Shown here: positions 1 through 8,372 of the stretch, in pieces
How the letters are laid out: every line of letters starts with the position of its first letter
Numbering within the stretch: position 1 is the stretch's first letter
Assembly (NCBI GenBank): GCA_016784545.1
Contig: JADHUM010000023.1
Location: 1-51,530, forward strand
DNA: 51,530 nt
DNA from: Candidatus Neomarinimicrobiota bacterium
Lineage (GTDB): Bacteria; Fidelibacterota; UBA8477; JABMPR01
Direction: 5' to 3'
Position numbers and translations under genes: made by a program
Notes under the pieces: generated by a model
The model's database searches: none
Seen by the model: the letters and a program-made list of their open reading frames with translations, nothing else
What the model was told of the DNA's origin: nothing

Positions 1-56
1 TTATCCGGGATTACTTTTAGTACAAGCATTTTAAAACCATAAATTCGGAGTGTCTG

Positions 57-686
57 TTGTCCCAAGTCATTGAGTTGAAATCTCATCCACTCGTCTCACA
101 CAACTTAGCCATCCTGAGAAGTAAAGACACTGACAGTCAGCGATTTAGAGAAGCAGCCCAGCGACTCAGCAGCATGGTTCTCATGGCAGCGACTGAATCA
201 TTAAACACAGTTGAGAAAAGTGTAGAAACACCCCTTCAAAAAACGACTGAAATGGTTTTCGCTGATGACATCTGGTTTATCCCTGTTCTACGAGCAGGCC
301 TGGCAATGGTTGATATCGGTCTTAGTCTTTTACCAGATGCACAGGTAGGTTTTGTGGGGCTGTATCGGGATGAAGAGAGTCTAGAACCCCAATATTACTA
401 CAAAAACTTACCGGATTTTTCAACATCGGCACATAGCTGTTTTCTCATGGATCCTATGCTGGCAACAGGGGGAAGTGCGTGTGCTGCTATTGACCTGTTA
501 AAAGCAAGAGGTGCTTCAGACGTGAGACTGTTGACTCTAATTTGCGCTCCAGAAGGCATAAAAGAAGTCTTTACAAAGCATCCTGATGTATCCATTTTTA
601 CTGCTTCTATAGATGAACGATTAAATGAGGTTGGCTACATCGTCCCTGGACTAGGGGATGCCGGTGATCGATATTTTGGGACTTGA
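57..686 (+). CDS. upp: Uracil phosphoribosyltransferase
   Basis: Cytosolic pyrimidine-salvage enzyme that joins uracil and PRPP to give UMP. The 209-residue length is normal for the family. The PRPP-binding loop is visible as DPMLATGGSA at about residues 132-141, and the C-terminal uracil-binding segment as GDAGDRYFGT. The N-terminal half carries the family PVLRAGLAMV segment. The chosen start is TTG with a CGGAG ribosome site at 46-50; no in-frame ATG gives a complete N-terminus. The gene stands alone on the + strand and converges with the motor operon, with a strong hairpin between them. Family assignment is firm; the start is likely. Confidence 0.95.
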   Translation: MSQVIELKSHPLVSHNLAILRSKDTDSQRFREAAQRLSSMVLMAATESLNTVEKSVETPLQKTTEMVFADDIWFIPVLRAGLAMVDIGLSLLPDAQVGFVGLYRDEESLEPQYYYKNLPDFSTSAHSCFLMDPMLATGGSACAAIDLLKARGASDVRLLTLICAPEGIKEVFTKHPDVSIFTASIDERLNEVGYIVPGLGDAGDRYFGT

Positions 687-715
687 GCTCTAGGTTCAGC
701 CCAAAAACAGCGGAA

Positions 716-744
716 GGGAGGACAGTCCGGGCGGACTGCCTCCC
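716..744. terminator. GC-rich hairpin between convergent genes
   Basis: Inverted repeat with arms GGGAGG-(A)-CAGTCCG and CGGACTG-CCTCCC: 13 base pairs, one bulged A and a two-base gap at the centre. It sits 30 bases after the upp stop and about 47 bases after the fliG-like stop. Neither side has a long T run, so it may be a bidirectional terminator or an mRNA-end stabiliser rather than a classical intrinsic terminator. Confidence 0.55.
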
Positions 745-791
745 CTCCTATCTCGCTAGTGCAGGACAGCGGAGATATCTTTGTCAGCTAG

Positions 792-1721
792 CTACTCGAT
801 AAAGTCGGCCTCGGCGAACTCCTCGATACTGAAATCATTGTTAGGATCAGCGTCCATTTGTAGGATGAATTCCACAACCTTCTTTTGTGCTCCCTCCACC
901 TGCTTGCGAGAAACGGGTCCTTCTTTGGGTTCATACATGGCCTGCTTCTTTTGAGGCAAGTTTTCCAGAACCCTATCACTGAATTCCTGATCCTGCCCCT
1001 TTAATGCCAGAGCAACATCATCTAAATCCAGACTATTGAATATATCTCTGAGGATATTTTCCGGGAGCATGGGCACATTTTCAAAGGTGAAGTGATGCTT
1101 TTTCACCTCCTTGGCCAACTCAGGATCTTCCTGGGAGAGATAATCAAGAAATTGTCGTTGTTCTTTGGCGTCCATGGTTCCCAATAGACCTGCCATTGCC
1201 TTGCCACCACCTTCTGAATATTCAGCTTGAGATGGAATCTGCTTGGCTTTATCACGGTATTCTGAGGCCACTTCCAGAACAGCTTCCAGGGGAACATCCT
1301 TAATTTTTCCAAGATCAACCATGGCTTCTGTGCGGACTTCAGTGGGAAGTCTCTGAAGTAAACGACCCTGCATTTCTGTGGGAAGTTGGGCCAGGAGTAT
1401 GGAGATAGAACGAGTTGGTTCTGATCGAATCAAATAAGCGAGATGAACTTCAGACATTCCTTCAAGAAAAGCAAAGGGCTGGGAGGTCGCATCCTTGGCC
1501 TCTGCGGCAAATTTCTTGGACATAAAGGAGAAGTAAAATTCCTCAAGAACCAGCTTCTTAAATTCGAAAGGGACATTTTTTATTTGAGGCACACGCTGGC
1601 GAACCGCTATGATCTCCTGATCGCTCAAATTGGGGAACAGTTGTCCTGCAAGACGTGCTCCCAATATATCAAAAAGAATTGCGGCTTTATCAATGCCGGC
1701 TAATTTTTTTGGGGTAGCCAT
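792..1721 (-). CDS. FliG-like rotor (C-ring) protein
   Basis: Cytoplasmic rotor protein that in flagella links the FliF MS ring to the MotA stator. All three FliG regions can be followed in 309 residues. The N-terminal FliF-binding domain is at about 5-70 (GIDKAAILFDILG, then LSDQEI). The middle domain is at about 90-190, with SEPTRSISILLAQLP in place of the EHPQ segment. The C-terminal torque domain is at about 190-300, with DLDDVALALKG and GPVSRKQVEGAQKKVV. The lysine of ALKG (E. coli Lys264) is kept. The segment matching the torque helix (QRAADILRDD in E. coli) is shorter and altered: QKKQAMYEPKE. The start ATG overlaps the upstream FliF-like stop by one base (TAATG), with AAGGGG inside the upstream gene, which indicates coupled translation. 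The C-terminus ends in an acidic tail. No FliM, FliN or export gene is nearby. FliG homology is strong by motif reading; the flagellum-independent role is inferred. Confidence 0.88.
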   Translation of the reverse strand: MATPKKLAGIDKAAILFDILGARLAGQLFPNLSDQEIIAVRQRVPQIKNVPFEFKKLVLEEFYFSFMSKKFAAEAKDATSQPFAFLEGMSEVHLAYLIRSEPTRSISILLAQLPTEMQGRLLQRLPTEVRTEAMVDLGKIKDVPLEAVLEVASEYRDKAKQIPSQAEYSEGGGKAMAGLLGTMDAKEQRQFLDYLSQEDPELAKEVKKHHFTFENVPMLPENILRDIFNSLDLDDVALALKGQDQEFSDRVLENLPQKKQAMYEPKEGPVSRKQVEGAQKKVVEFILQMDADPNNDFSIEEFAEADFIE

Positions 1722-3613
1722 TATTTTTGCCCCTTCTTTTTCTTTTTACCATTAGACTTTTCTTCTTCCTCAGCCTCTTCTGCATCCTCTTCTTCAGCCT
1801 CACCAGTGTCCTGGAGCCAGTCTTTGACGATACTGGAGGCCGAACCCGGCTTGCTTACAGCCAGAGAAACGACTGATTTTTTAATACTATCAACTTCATC
1901 AATCAAATCAGGATCAATCTCTGGTTCGGGAATTTCCTCTTCTTCAGGTTCAGCTTTTACTTCAGGAGCTGGTTCGGGCTCTACAGGGGCCTGGGCCATG
2001 TCCTGTGAAGGAGGTAATTCTGGAGCCTGACGACGGCCACCCATGAGGGCACCTATAATCACAGCCAATCCAACCAGAACAGCAGCACCAATAATAAATG
2101 GCCAGAGGAGATCATCTTCATCCTCAGGCATCATGGTCGCCTGAAGTCTCTGGTTCTGAAGTTCATCCATCTGTTGTTTAAGCTTGTTCTCGCGATCTTT
2201 GATGGCTGACTTTTCAGCTTCTCTACGTTTTTGTTCCAGCTCAAGCTTCAACCGTTGTTCTTCTTCCAGATCCACTGCTGACAGTTGCTTTTTAAGGTCA
2301 TTAAGTTGTTCTGAGAGAAGCGCCAGCCTCAGGGAGTCCTGACGCAGCCGATCTTGGGCTTGTGACTGTTGTGCTTCAAAAAGTTGTCGCCGTTCTTCCG
2401 TGAGACGGTTTTGCTCTTGCTCGCGAAGGTCGGTTAATTCTCGTTCTCTCTGACGAATTCGCTCTTCTTCCTGTTTCCGAAGTTGAGCCAGTTCAGCCTC
2501 ATGGGCTTTCTGTTTTTCGGCTTCTTCCAGACGAATACGAGCCATTTCAGCATCGCGTGCTTCTTTATTGGCCTGGTCAAGCTTCATCCGCTCTTGCTGA
2601 GATTCCAGATCCTTGATACGCTTATTTTCAGTTTCTTCTTTCTGACGAGCTTCAATTGCTGTCATTTTTTCAGCAATAGATTTTAGTAAAAGTTGTTCTG
2701 TATCAGGTTTGCTCTTGTTGGAACCCTGGAAATCCGCCGTCATAACCTGCAGCTTGTCACCGCGCTGGCGGTTGAAATGGGCAGCAACCATAGTGACGGT
2801 GCGAATGTTTTCAATTATTTGAGGGGAGATGGGGTCTTCCAGAATAACGGTTAACTCCATTTTCTTTACGCTCAGGTTGGGACCACTTATACTGGCTACT
2901 GTATGACGGGATAATTGTGGATTGGTGCTTTGTGAATAGCTCACAATGGTTTGGTTATCGGTGTTTTCGCTGACGCTTTTAATATCTTCTTCGAGGATGA
3001 CTTCATTCTCTTCCAGAGATAGGCTTGCCTCAGCTGCGACTTCGCTGTTTGTGGTATCGGGGATTTCTGCTATTTCGTCCAGGTCTTCGGCTGCCGCAAA
3101 AACAACATCTTCATTGTTGTCTACTTCGACAGGAACCTCTTCTTCATATAATTCAAAACCTGGTGACTGTATTCCAGGAAATCCAGGTATATCAGATGGT
3201 ACATCAGTTTTAATGGGACGCTTTTTGAGAACAGTCCGGGTTTTTTGGGCACCAGCATCTTCAGTTTTTACACTGGATGATTTGCTCATTCCCGGTGTCT
3301 TGCTCAGGGATTGCTTAAAAATTTCTTGTTCAGGACTAACTTTTTCCTTTTTTGATCCAGGGGCTTCATAAACAGTTGTATATTTCTGAGTAGGTGTTGC
3401 TTCCATGACCACGTTGACATTGACGATGAAATTTTCATGACGCAGGATACGGTAAACAGCATCACTCACTCTTTGATGAATAGTATTCTCCAGTAGTATT
3501 TTTTGAGAAAGCACCTCTTTATTGGCGCTCGGTTGTGCGAACACCTGAGAGATCAAAATCAGTGTGGTAATAATACCGCCTGTTATGATGTGTTTAAATG
3601 CTGGATACTTCAT
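1721..3613 (-). CDS. FliF-like ring protein with long periplasmic coiled coil
   Basis: No standard name fits this 630-residue protein. Residues 1-27 form a Sec signal peptide ending FAQ. Residues 47-71 (QRVSDAVYRILRHENFIVNV) match the FliF segment that opens its third ring-building domain. A low-complexity insert at about 75-220 takes the place of the FliF beta-collar. Residues 224-295 (SRHTVASISGPNLSVKKMEL, then NRQRGDKLQVMTADF) match the end of that domain. Residues 306-492 are an uninterrupted charged coiled coil. Residues 502-524 are one membrane helix. After an acidic/proline linker, 569-601 (DEVDSIKKSVVSL...ASSIVKDWLQD) match the FliF C-terminal FliG-binding peptide. The protein ends in a lysine-rich tail. 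The start at 3613 is preferred over an upstream in-frame ATG at 3646 because AGGAG lies 6 bases before it and a signal peptide follows at once. Unlike FliF, it lacks an uncleaved first membrane helix. It sits directly between motB and fliG. Confidence 0.85.
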   Translation of the reverse strand: MKYPAFKHIITGGIITTLILISQVFAQPSANKEVLSQKILLENTIHQRVSDAVYRILRHENFIVNVNVVMEATPTQKYTTVYEAPGSKKEKVSPEQEIFKQSLSKTPGMSKSSSVKTEDAGAQKTRTVLKKRPIKTDVPSDIPGFPGIQSPGFELYEEEVPVEVDNNEDVVFAAAEDLDEIAEIPDTTNSEVAAEASLSLEENEVILEEDIKSVSENTDNQTIVSYSQSTNPQLSRHTVASISGPNLSVKKMELTVILEDPISPQIIENIRTVTMVAAHFNRQRGDKLQVMTADFQGSNKSKPDTEQLLLKSIAEKMTAIEARQKEETENKRIKDLESQQERMKLDQANKEARDAEMARIRLEEAEKQKAHEAELAQLRKQEEERIRQRERELTDLREQEQNRLTEERRQLFEAQQSQAQDRLRQDSLRLALLSEQLNDLKKQLSAVDLEEEQRLKLELEQKRREAEKSAIKDRENKLKQQMDELQNQRLQATMMPEDEDDLLWPFIIGAAVLVGLAVIIGALMGGRRQAPELPPSQDMAQAPVEPEPAPEVKAEPEEEEIPEPEIDPDLIDEVDSIKKSVVSLAVSKPGSASSIVKDWLQDTGEAEEEDAEEAEEEEKSNGKKKKKGQK

Positions 3614-3618
3614 ATGCT

Positions 3619-3625
3619 TCTCCTC
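3619..3625 (-). promoter_or_regulatory. Ribosome binding site fixing the FliF-like start
   Basis: On the minus strand GAGGAGA lies 6 bases before the ATG at 3613. The alternative ATG at 3646, which overlaps the motB stop, would put 11 charged residues before the signal peptide. Confidence 0.75.
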
Positions 3626-3645
3626 GTTTCTAGCGCTGGTTATCA

Positions 3646-4287
3646 TTAACCGATCGTTAGAAATGTTATATCAACGCGTCTGTTCTTCGCTTTATTCGCG
3701 CGAGTATCGTTTGCGACCAATGGTACCGTATCGCCAAAACCGATAGCCCGGAATTTATCAGCAGCAATACCCTGTTCGGTTAAATACCGAATCACGGCAC
3801 TGGATCTGGCGGCAGATAACTCCCAGTTGGACGGAAACTGACTCGACCGTATTGGGTCATTGTCTGTGTGTCCTTCAACTGCAATGGCGTAAGTCGCCTT
3901 TTCCATGGTGCTGACCAATTTCACAAGAAATGATTTAATTGGTCCTGAAAGGATGGCAGTTCCTGAGCCAAAAGCTAGATCGCTGGCAATTCCCAGGGTA
4001 ACCCCCCGGGCATTCATAGAAACTGTGACCTGACTCGAAAGCTCCTGCTCCACCACTAATTTTTTTACTTCTTTATTAATCTGACTTAAGGAAACCTTTT
4101 TGGACTTCTTTGCGGATCCTTTGTCCTTTTTAGTTGAATCACCAAATTGCTCCAGCTTGACGGGATCCAAAGTGGACATTGCAAAAAGGAGCACGAAAAA
4201 AGTCATGAGCAGGGTCATCATGTCAGCATAGGTGGTAAGCCAGCCGCCTTCGTCCTGTTGTTGCTTCTTTTTTGGTTCAATTGCCAT
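3646..4287 (-). CDS. motB: MotB-type stator subunit with OmpA-like domain
   Basis: Stator protein that anchors to peptidoglycan and carries the ion-binding aspartate. The single membrane helix has the hallmark WLTTYADMMTLLMTFFVLLF, with Asp22 matching E. coli MotB Asp32. The OmpA-like peptidoglycan-binding domain covers about residues 95-213, with GHTDNDPI and NWELSAARSSAVIRYL followed by NRRVDITF. At 213 residues it is shorter than typical flagellar MotB (around 300), mainly because the linker between membrane and wall domain is short. It starts directly after the motA stop with AGGA inside motA, so translation is coupled. Its direct neighbours are MotA and the FliF-like protein, which suggests it powers that rotor. 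Confidence 0.93.
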   Translation of the reverse strand: MAIEPKKKQQQDEGGWLTTYADMMTLLMTFFVLLFAMSTLDPVKLEQFGDSTKKDKGSAKKSKKVSLSQINKEVKKLVVEQELSSQVTVSMNARGVTLGIASDLAFGSGTAILSGPIKSFLVKLVSTMEKATYAIAVEGHTDNDPIRSSQFPSNWELSAARSSAVIRYLTEQGIAADKFRAIGFGDTVPLVANDTRANKAKNRRVDITFLTIG

Positions 4288-5094
4288 TTAGTCCTCGTAA
4301 ACCCTGTCACGTGGTGCAAGATATGAGTTCAAGAATTCTCTCACCAGGATGGGATGCTTTTTGACCTTGAGCATTACAACCCCATCAATAATCATATTCT
4401 GAGTAATATTTCGCTTATCTATGCGAGAGCGCAGTTTTGCTGCGACGGGTAAAAAGAACAGGTTGGCAAAGAGAGCGCCATAAAAGGTGGTAATCAGGGC
4501 AACACCCATAGATTGTCCCAATTTTGCTGCAGGATCGTCATTTCCACCACTTCCATCAGATGGAGCACCCATGGCAAAAAGCATGGCCACCAGACCTACC
4601 AGGGTTCCAACCATACCAAAGGCTGGTGAGAATACCCCCATGGTCTTAAACACATTGGCTTCAGCATCTTCACGAAGTTCCCGATTGACCACCCGTGTCT
4701 CCATGATATTGCGGATATCTTCTTCAGGGAGACCATCAACAATCATCTGTACACCGTCTTTCATAAACCAGTCTTTTATACCATCCGTGGCTTTTTCAAG
4801 ATCAGCTGTACCTTTTCTGGCAACGGCAGCCAATTCAACTAATTCACGAAGTGTGTCACTATCATTGTGATTGTCACCTTTAAAAACGGCCCAGAGATTG
4901 GTATACAGCGAGAGTACTTCTTTAACAGGGAAGGCCATGGCTGTGGCGGCAATAGTACCACCCAATACAATCATGAGAGACTGGACGTCCACAAAGGTCA
5001 TCACACCGTTTGGGAGAACTTGAGATACTTCAAATACGGCGTATCCAATCAAGCCTGAACCGAATAATAACCCAATAATGGTTGCAAAATCCAT
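4288..5094 (-). CDS. motA: MotA/PomA-type stator subunit
   Basis: Inner-membrane ion-channel subunit that applies torque to FliG. The 268-residue protein has four membrane segments, near 5-22, 36-54, 155-176 and 196-216. The cytoplasmic loop contains ARKGTADLE, placing Arg93 and Glu100 where E. coli MotA Arg90 and Glu98 contact FliG. The conserved prolines are present at 157 and 216. GTLVGLVAML (Thr164) and VALITTFYGA (Thr202/Thr203) match the threonines that coordinate sodium in PomA, so sodium drive is likely by inference. The ribosome site AAGGA lies before the ATG. The gene belongs to the operon from 9357 down to 792 and is followed without a gap by motB. Confidence 0.94.
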   Translation of the reverse strand: MDFATIIGLLFGSGLIGYAVFEVSQVLPNGVMTFVDVQSLMIVLGGTIAATAMAFPVKEVLSLYTNLWAVFKGDNHNDSDTLRELVELAAVARKGTADLEKATDGIKDWFMKDGVQMIVDGLPEEDIRNIMETRVVNRELREDAEANVFKTMGVFSPAFGMVGTLVGLVAMLFAMGAPSDGSGGNDDPAAKLGQSMGVALITTFYGALFANLFFLPVAAKLRSRIDKRNITQNMIIDGVVMLKVKKHPILVREFLNSYLAPRDRVYED

Positions 5095-5112
5095 ATGCTA
5101 ATCCTTTTCCTG

Positions 5113-6483
5113 TTAATCCCTTGCGGAAACGGCTGAACGCAACCGATTCTCGTTTAAAGCACGCAGGATATTACGTACTTCGTCATATCCGGGGTCGATC
5201 TGAAGCGCAATGTTCCAATTGATGGTTGCTCTATCGATCTGATTTAGCTTGTAATAGATTGACCCCCGTCTGGCATAGGCTAAAGCCAGGTTTGGATTGT
5301 ACTCCAAAGCTTCATTTATCTCAATCAGAGCATCATCATATTCCTCGTTATAGAAGAGACGCAACGAGCGAGAGAGGTGTTTCAAAGCCTGGTTGATCTG
5401 GGCATCGGAAACATGGCGTGCCAACTGGAGAGAGGCCACCGAATCTTCCAAGACCTGATTTCTTTGTTCTAGATGTTCTACCATACGGTTGAGTTGTTCA
5501 ATTTCAGCGCTAGACATTCTCAGGGAGTCCCTAAGAACCAGCAATTGACGTTCCTGGGCCTTGTGCCAACTGGAGTCAATTACCGTCCGCATGGGCAAGC
5601 CGTCTTCAGTGACAACGCCTGAAACCTTGATACCACCACGTTGTTTACTGGCAGCCGATTTGACACGGGGTAGAAAATAATCAAGTCCGATTCCTATACC
5701 GGGTGGGTTCTCACGATCCTCACCCAGATAGGGTAAATTTTGCATGTTGGAGAAACCCAGATTGATATGGTATTCATGGGTCAATGGTATCTTCACACCA
5801 GCGTTGATACCCACACCATCAAATTCAATAATGAAATCTAGACCACCACGATCAGCCATAATATTGGTGTTCAATAATAGCCCCAGAAAGAAGCCAATAC
5901 TGTTAGCTTTTGGGGTCTTAATGGTATCACCGGTAGCGCTAGTGGTCGTATCAATGTCAAATTTTCCAAAATTGGAGCCATAACGACCAGAGCCAATACC
6001 CAGATAAGTTTTGAGATTGTACTCGGAAAAACTGTTCTCACGACTGAGCAGCATATAGTAGGAGAGATTGCGAACACGTTCTTCAATACCAGAAGTGTCT
6101 GCTGAAGTATTGCTAACGCTAATATCATTTACGCCAATCCCAACAGCGGTTTCACCATACGTCAGTAGTCGGTTTTGGATATGCAGGGCGATATCATTTT
6201 CGTTGGCACTGGATCCAGACTGGATAGCAGAGAGCCCCAGACGGAAATCACGGGTAATATCAGTTTCCAGGAAGAACCCCTTGTTCCAGAACTCGGTTTC
6301 AAAGGCGCCGCGGGTCGACTGAGCAGCAACCCCAAGACGTAATAAATAGGACTCGTTATACAGGCTGGATGTTGGAATATGCATCATGGGTCCCGGCCGG
6401 GAGTAATTCAAGCTTGTCTGCGCATAAACAGCCATGCCCGAAGTAAGAATAACTAAAATCAATATATGCTTTAATGTTTTCAT
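5113..6483 (-). CDS. Outer-membrane barrel / coiled-coil / TPR protein of the motor operon
   Basis: Not a family I can name. It has 456 residues with a signal peptide at 1-21 ending VYAQ. About residues 25-285 are rich in alternating hydrophobic and aromatic strands typical of a beta-barrel porin-like domain (for example GGLDFIIEFDGVGINAGVKI). About 305-365 are a coiled coil (RQLLVLRDSLRMSSAEIEQL and onward). About 370-445 hold TPR repeats (ALIEINEALEYNPNLALAYA, then RGSIYYKLNQIDRATINWNI). It ends 18 bases before motA. GGAG lies 8 bases before the start. The layout suggests an outer-membrane anchor that reaches into the periplasm with protein-binding repeats, so it could hold or receive motion from the inner-membrane motor. 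That role is inferred from context only. Confidence 0.75.
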   Translation of the reverse strand: MKTLKHILILVILTSGMAVYAQTSLNYSRPGPMMHIPTSSLYNESYLLRLGVAAQSTRGAFETEFWNKGFFLETDITRDFRLGLSAIQSGSSANENDIALHIQNRLLTYGETAVGIGVNDISVSNTSADTSGIEERVRNLSYYMLLSRENSFSEYNLKTYLGIGSGRYGSNFGKFDIDTTTSATGDTIKTPKANSIGFFLGLLLNTNIMADRGGLDFIIEFDGVGINAGVKIPLTHEYHINLGFSNMQNLPYLGEDRENPPGIGIGLDYFLPRVKSAASKQRGGIKVSGVVTEDGLPMRTVIDSSWHKAQERQLLVLRDSLRMSSAEIEQLNRMVEHLEQRNQVLEDSVASLQLARHVSDAQINQALKHLSRSLRLFYNEEYDDALIEINEALEYNPNLALAYARRGSIYYKLNQIDRATINWNIALQIDPGYDEVRNILRALNENRLRSAVSARD

Positions 6484-6517
6484 ATGATGATCTCCAGGAT
6501 CAGCCTCTCATCTCGTA

Positions 6518-7390
6518 TCATTCCTGCACAAATCGTCTGGCCAGGGTCAAATATTCACTTCCTGGATGACGGGAAACCAGCTCTTGAAATGCCAGCTTGG
6601 CTTCCGGTAGACGATTCTTGTTTTTAAATGCCAGACCGATCATAACGAGAGCATCATCCAGCTTGTCAGAATTCTCGAAGCGTTGCACTTGTTCAAGCGC
6701 GCTAATCGCTTCATCATAAAGTCCTTTTTCAAAATAACAGCGACCAACCCAATACTGAGCATTGGCGCGCATGGTCACATCAACACCACTTCTAACGATG
6801 TTGTTAAAATCTTCAATGGCCTGGTAGTAAAGTTCCTGGTGGTACTTTGTGAGTCCACTTCTGTATGCGGCCTGTTCTTCACGCTCACTCATTCTTGGAC
6901 CAGAATATGTCTGGATGGCAGGCGCAGTTGTTACATTGGCATGCTTCCAGGGCGTGTGCAATTCAGCAAAGACACTATCTGAGGATTGGCTTTCGCCAGG
7001 TGTAAAATCTGGGGTTTTTCGGGCATTTTCCTGTTGACCAACCAAGCTGGTGATTCGAGTGCTTAATAAGGCACGATCAGTTTCTCCAGCAGCTCTAATC
7101 TGAGCAATCTCAGTTTGCAAACTGTCAATTACCTGGGTCTGGTATCTCAAACGGACTTCAGTCTCAGCTAATTTATGCTGATATCGATTTAACTCTTCTT
7201 CCAGTTCCATCTGCTGCCCCAACAATTCAGGGGAATCAAGGGTATCGGGATTCAGGTCAGGATCAAGTTTGGTAGTATCTTCTATTCTTATGCCAATATC
7301 ATAGAGTAGACTTCCAGGATTGGTTTGACCAAAAGCAGTCAATCCAAAGAGCAGGATAGTCAGGATGATATATGTTGGCTGCATTTTCAT
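6518..7390 (-). CDS. Periplasmic coiled-coil/TPR protein, CpoB (YbgF)-like
   Basis: The 290-residue secreted protein has a signal peptide at 1-21 (ending FGQ). A coiled coil follows at about 55-115 (ELLGQQMELEEELNRYQHKL and onward). Three C-terminal TPR-like repeats cover about 170-288 (AQYWVGRCYFEKGLYDEAIS, then LPEAKLAFQELVSRHPGSEY). This order, coiled coil then TPRs ending in the SEY...A motif, is that of CpoB/YbgF, a periplasmic regulator next to Tol-Pal in proteobacteria. Here there is no tol gene and the neighbours are motAB. It probably forms a periplasmic scaffold with the next two genes. Its start has no clear ribosome site; Met3 is an alternative. Confidence 0.75.
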   Translation of the reverse strand: MKMQPTYIILTILLFGLTAFGQTNPGSLLYDIGIRIEDTTKLDPDLNPDTLDSPELLGQQMELEEELNRYQHKLAETEVRLRYQTQVIDSLQTEIAQIRAAGETDRALLSTRITSLVGQQENARKTPDFTPGESQSSDSVFAELHTPWKHANVTTAPAIQTYSGPRMSEREEQAAYRSGLTKYHQELYYQAIEDFNNIVRSGVDVTMRANAQYWVGRCYFEKGLYDEAISALEQVQRFENSDKLDDALVMIGLAFKNKNRLPEAKLAFQELVSRHPGSEYLTLARRFVQE

Positions 7391-7400
7391 AGTTCTAGTT

Positions 7401-8372
7401 CTAGCGATTTCCCTTTAGGAAGTCTCGGGCCTGATTTGCCAGTTCACTATCAGGATATTCAGAGAGAAAATGCTCCATGCTTTCTCGGGCCTTCATATAA
7501 CGACCGAGTTGCTGATAACTGATGGCGATTTTGAAAAGTGCGTGATCACTCTTATTGTTTTCCGCAAAAGTGAAGACTTTTTCAAACTCGGTAACTGCAG
7601 ATTCATAATCTTCCAAAGAATAGTAACATTCACCGATCCAGTATTGGGCATTATCTGCATAAGCACCGGAAGGTTCTCTTTCGATCAGAATCCGGAACTC
7701 CTGAATGGCTTCCAGAAAATCTTTATTGAAATAATTATTGAGCGCATCATTGTACGCCATGCGATACTCTGTATTTAAAGTATAACCGCGAGCCTTGGAG
7801 GAAAGGATAACGGCTGAAACTGGTTTCTTCTCAACTGGAGCAGTCTCTGTCACCTGAAGTATGGTTTTTACTTTTACCGGTTCGGGCTTGGCCTCCACAG
7901 GCACCATCTTTTTGGCAATTGGTTCCATAACCACACCTGCATGGGTTTCCAGGGCGAGTTGCTCTATTTGAATTTCAAGAGAGTCATTTAAGAGCAATAA
8001 ATTCTTCATGCCTTCTTTCAAGGAATCTATTTCCCGAATCAGCACATAAATATTGCCTCTAAGATTGATAATATCTGGATCACGGGGAGTTGCGACCACT
8101 TCAATAACGGGTTGTTCAGCTTTTTCTTCCAACTTGGTTTGATAGATGGCAATCTGTGTATCCATGGCAGCGATACTGGCTTTGAGGAGTTCCACCTCTT
8201 CCCGGGATTCCCGTAATTTGACAACCTCGGCTGAAAGTGCTTTCATCTGGGATTGCAATTTCATCTGCTCAATACTTGGAGCAGGTGTGGCAGGTTCTTT
8301 TGGCGTACAAGCCATGAGTCCCAGAAGGGTTACCAGAGAAAGCGTTACGATAAGTGAATGTTTAGATATCAT
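7401..8372 (-). CDS. Lipoprotein with coiled coil and CpoB-like TPRs
   Basis: The 323-residue lipoprotein has lipobox LMAC with Cys22 (LLGLMACTPKEP), a coiled coil at about 32-145 and TPR repeats at about 205-320 (AQYWIGECYYSLEDYESAVT, then SYQQLGRYMKARESMEHFLS). It is a paralogue in layout of the next gene but lipid-anchored; with Thr at +2 outer-membrane sorting is likely. Its ATG overlaps the stop of the upstream lipoprotein gene by 11 bases, and GGGAAGAG lies just before it. It is part of the motor operon. The function is unknown; a coupling or scaffold role at the outer membrane is inferred. Confidence 0.78.
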   Translation of the reverse strand: MISKHSLIVTLSLVTLLGLMACTPKEPATPAPSIEQMKLQSQMKALSAEVVKLRESREEVELLKASIAAMDTQIAIYQTKLEEKAEQPVIEVVATPRDPDIINLRGNIYVLIREIDSLKEGMKNLLLLNDSLEIQIEQLALETHAGVVMEPIAKKMVPVEAKPEPVKVKTILQVTETAPVEKKPVSAVILSSKARGYTLNTEYRMAYNDALNNYFNKDFLEAIQEFRILIEREPSGAYADNAQYWIGECYYSLEDYESAVTEFEKVFTFAENNKSDHALFKIAISYQQLGRYMKARESMEHFLSEYPDSELANQARDFLKGNR

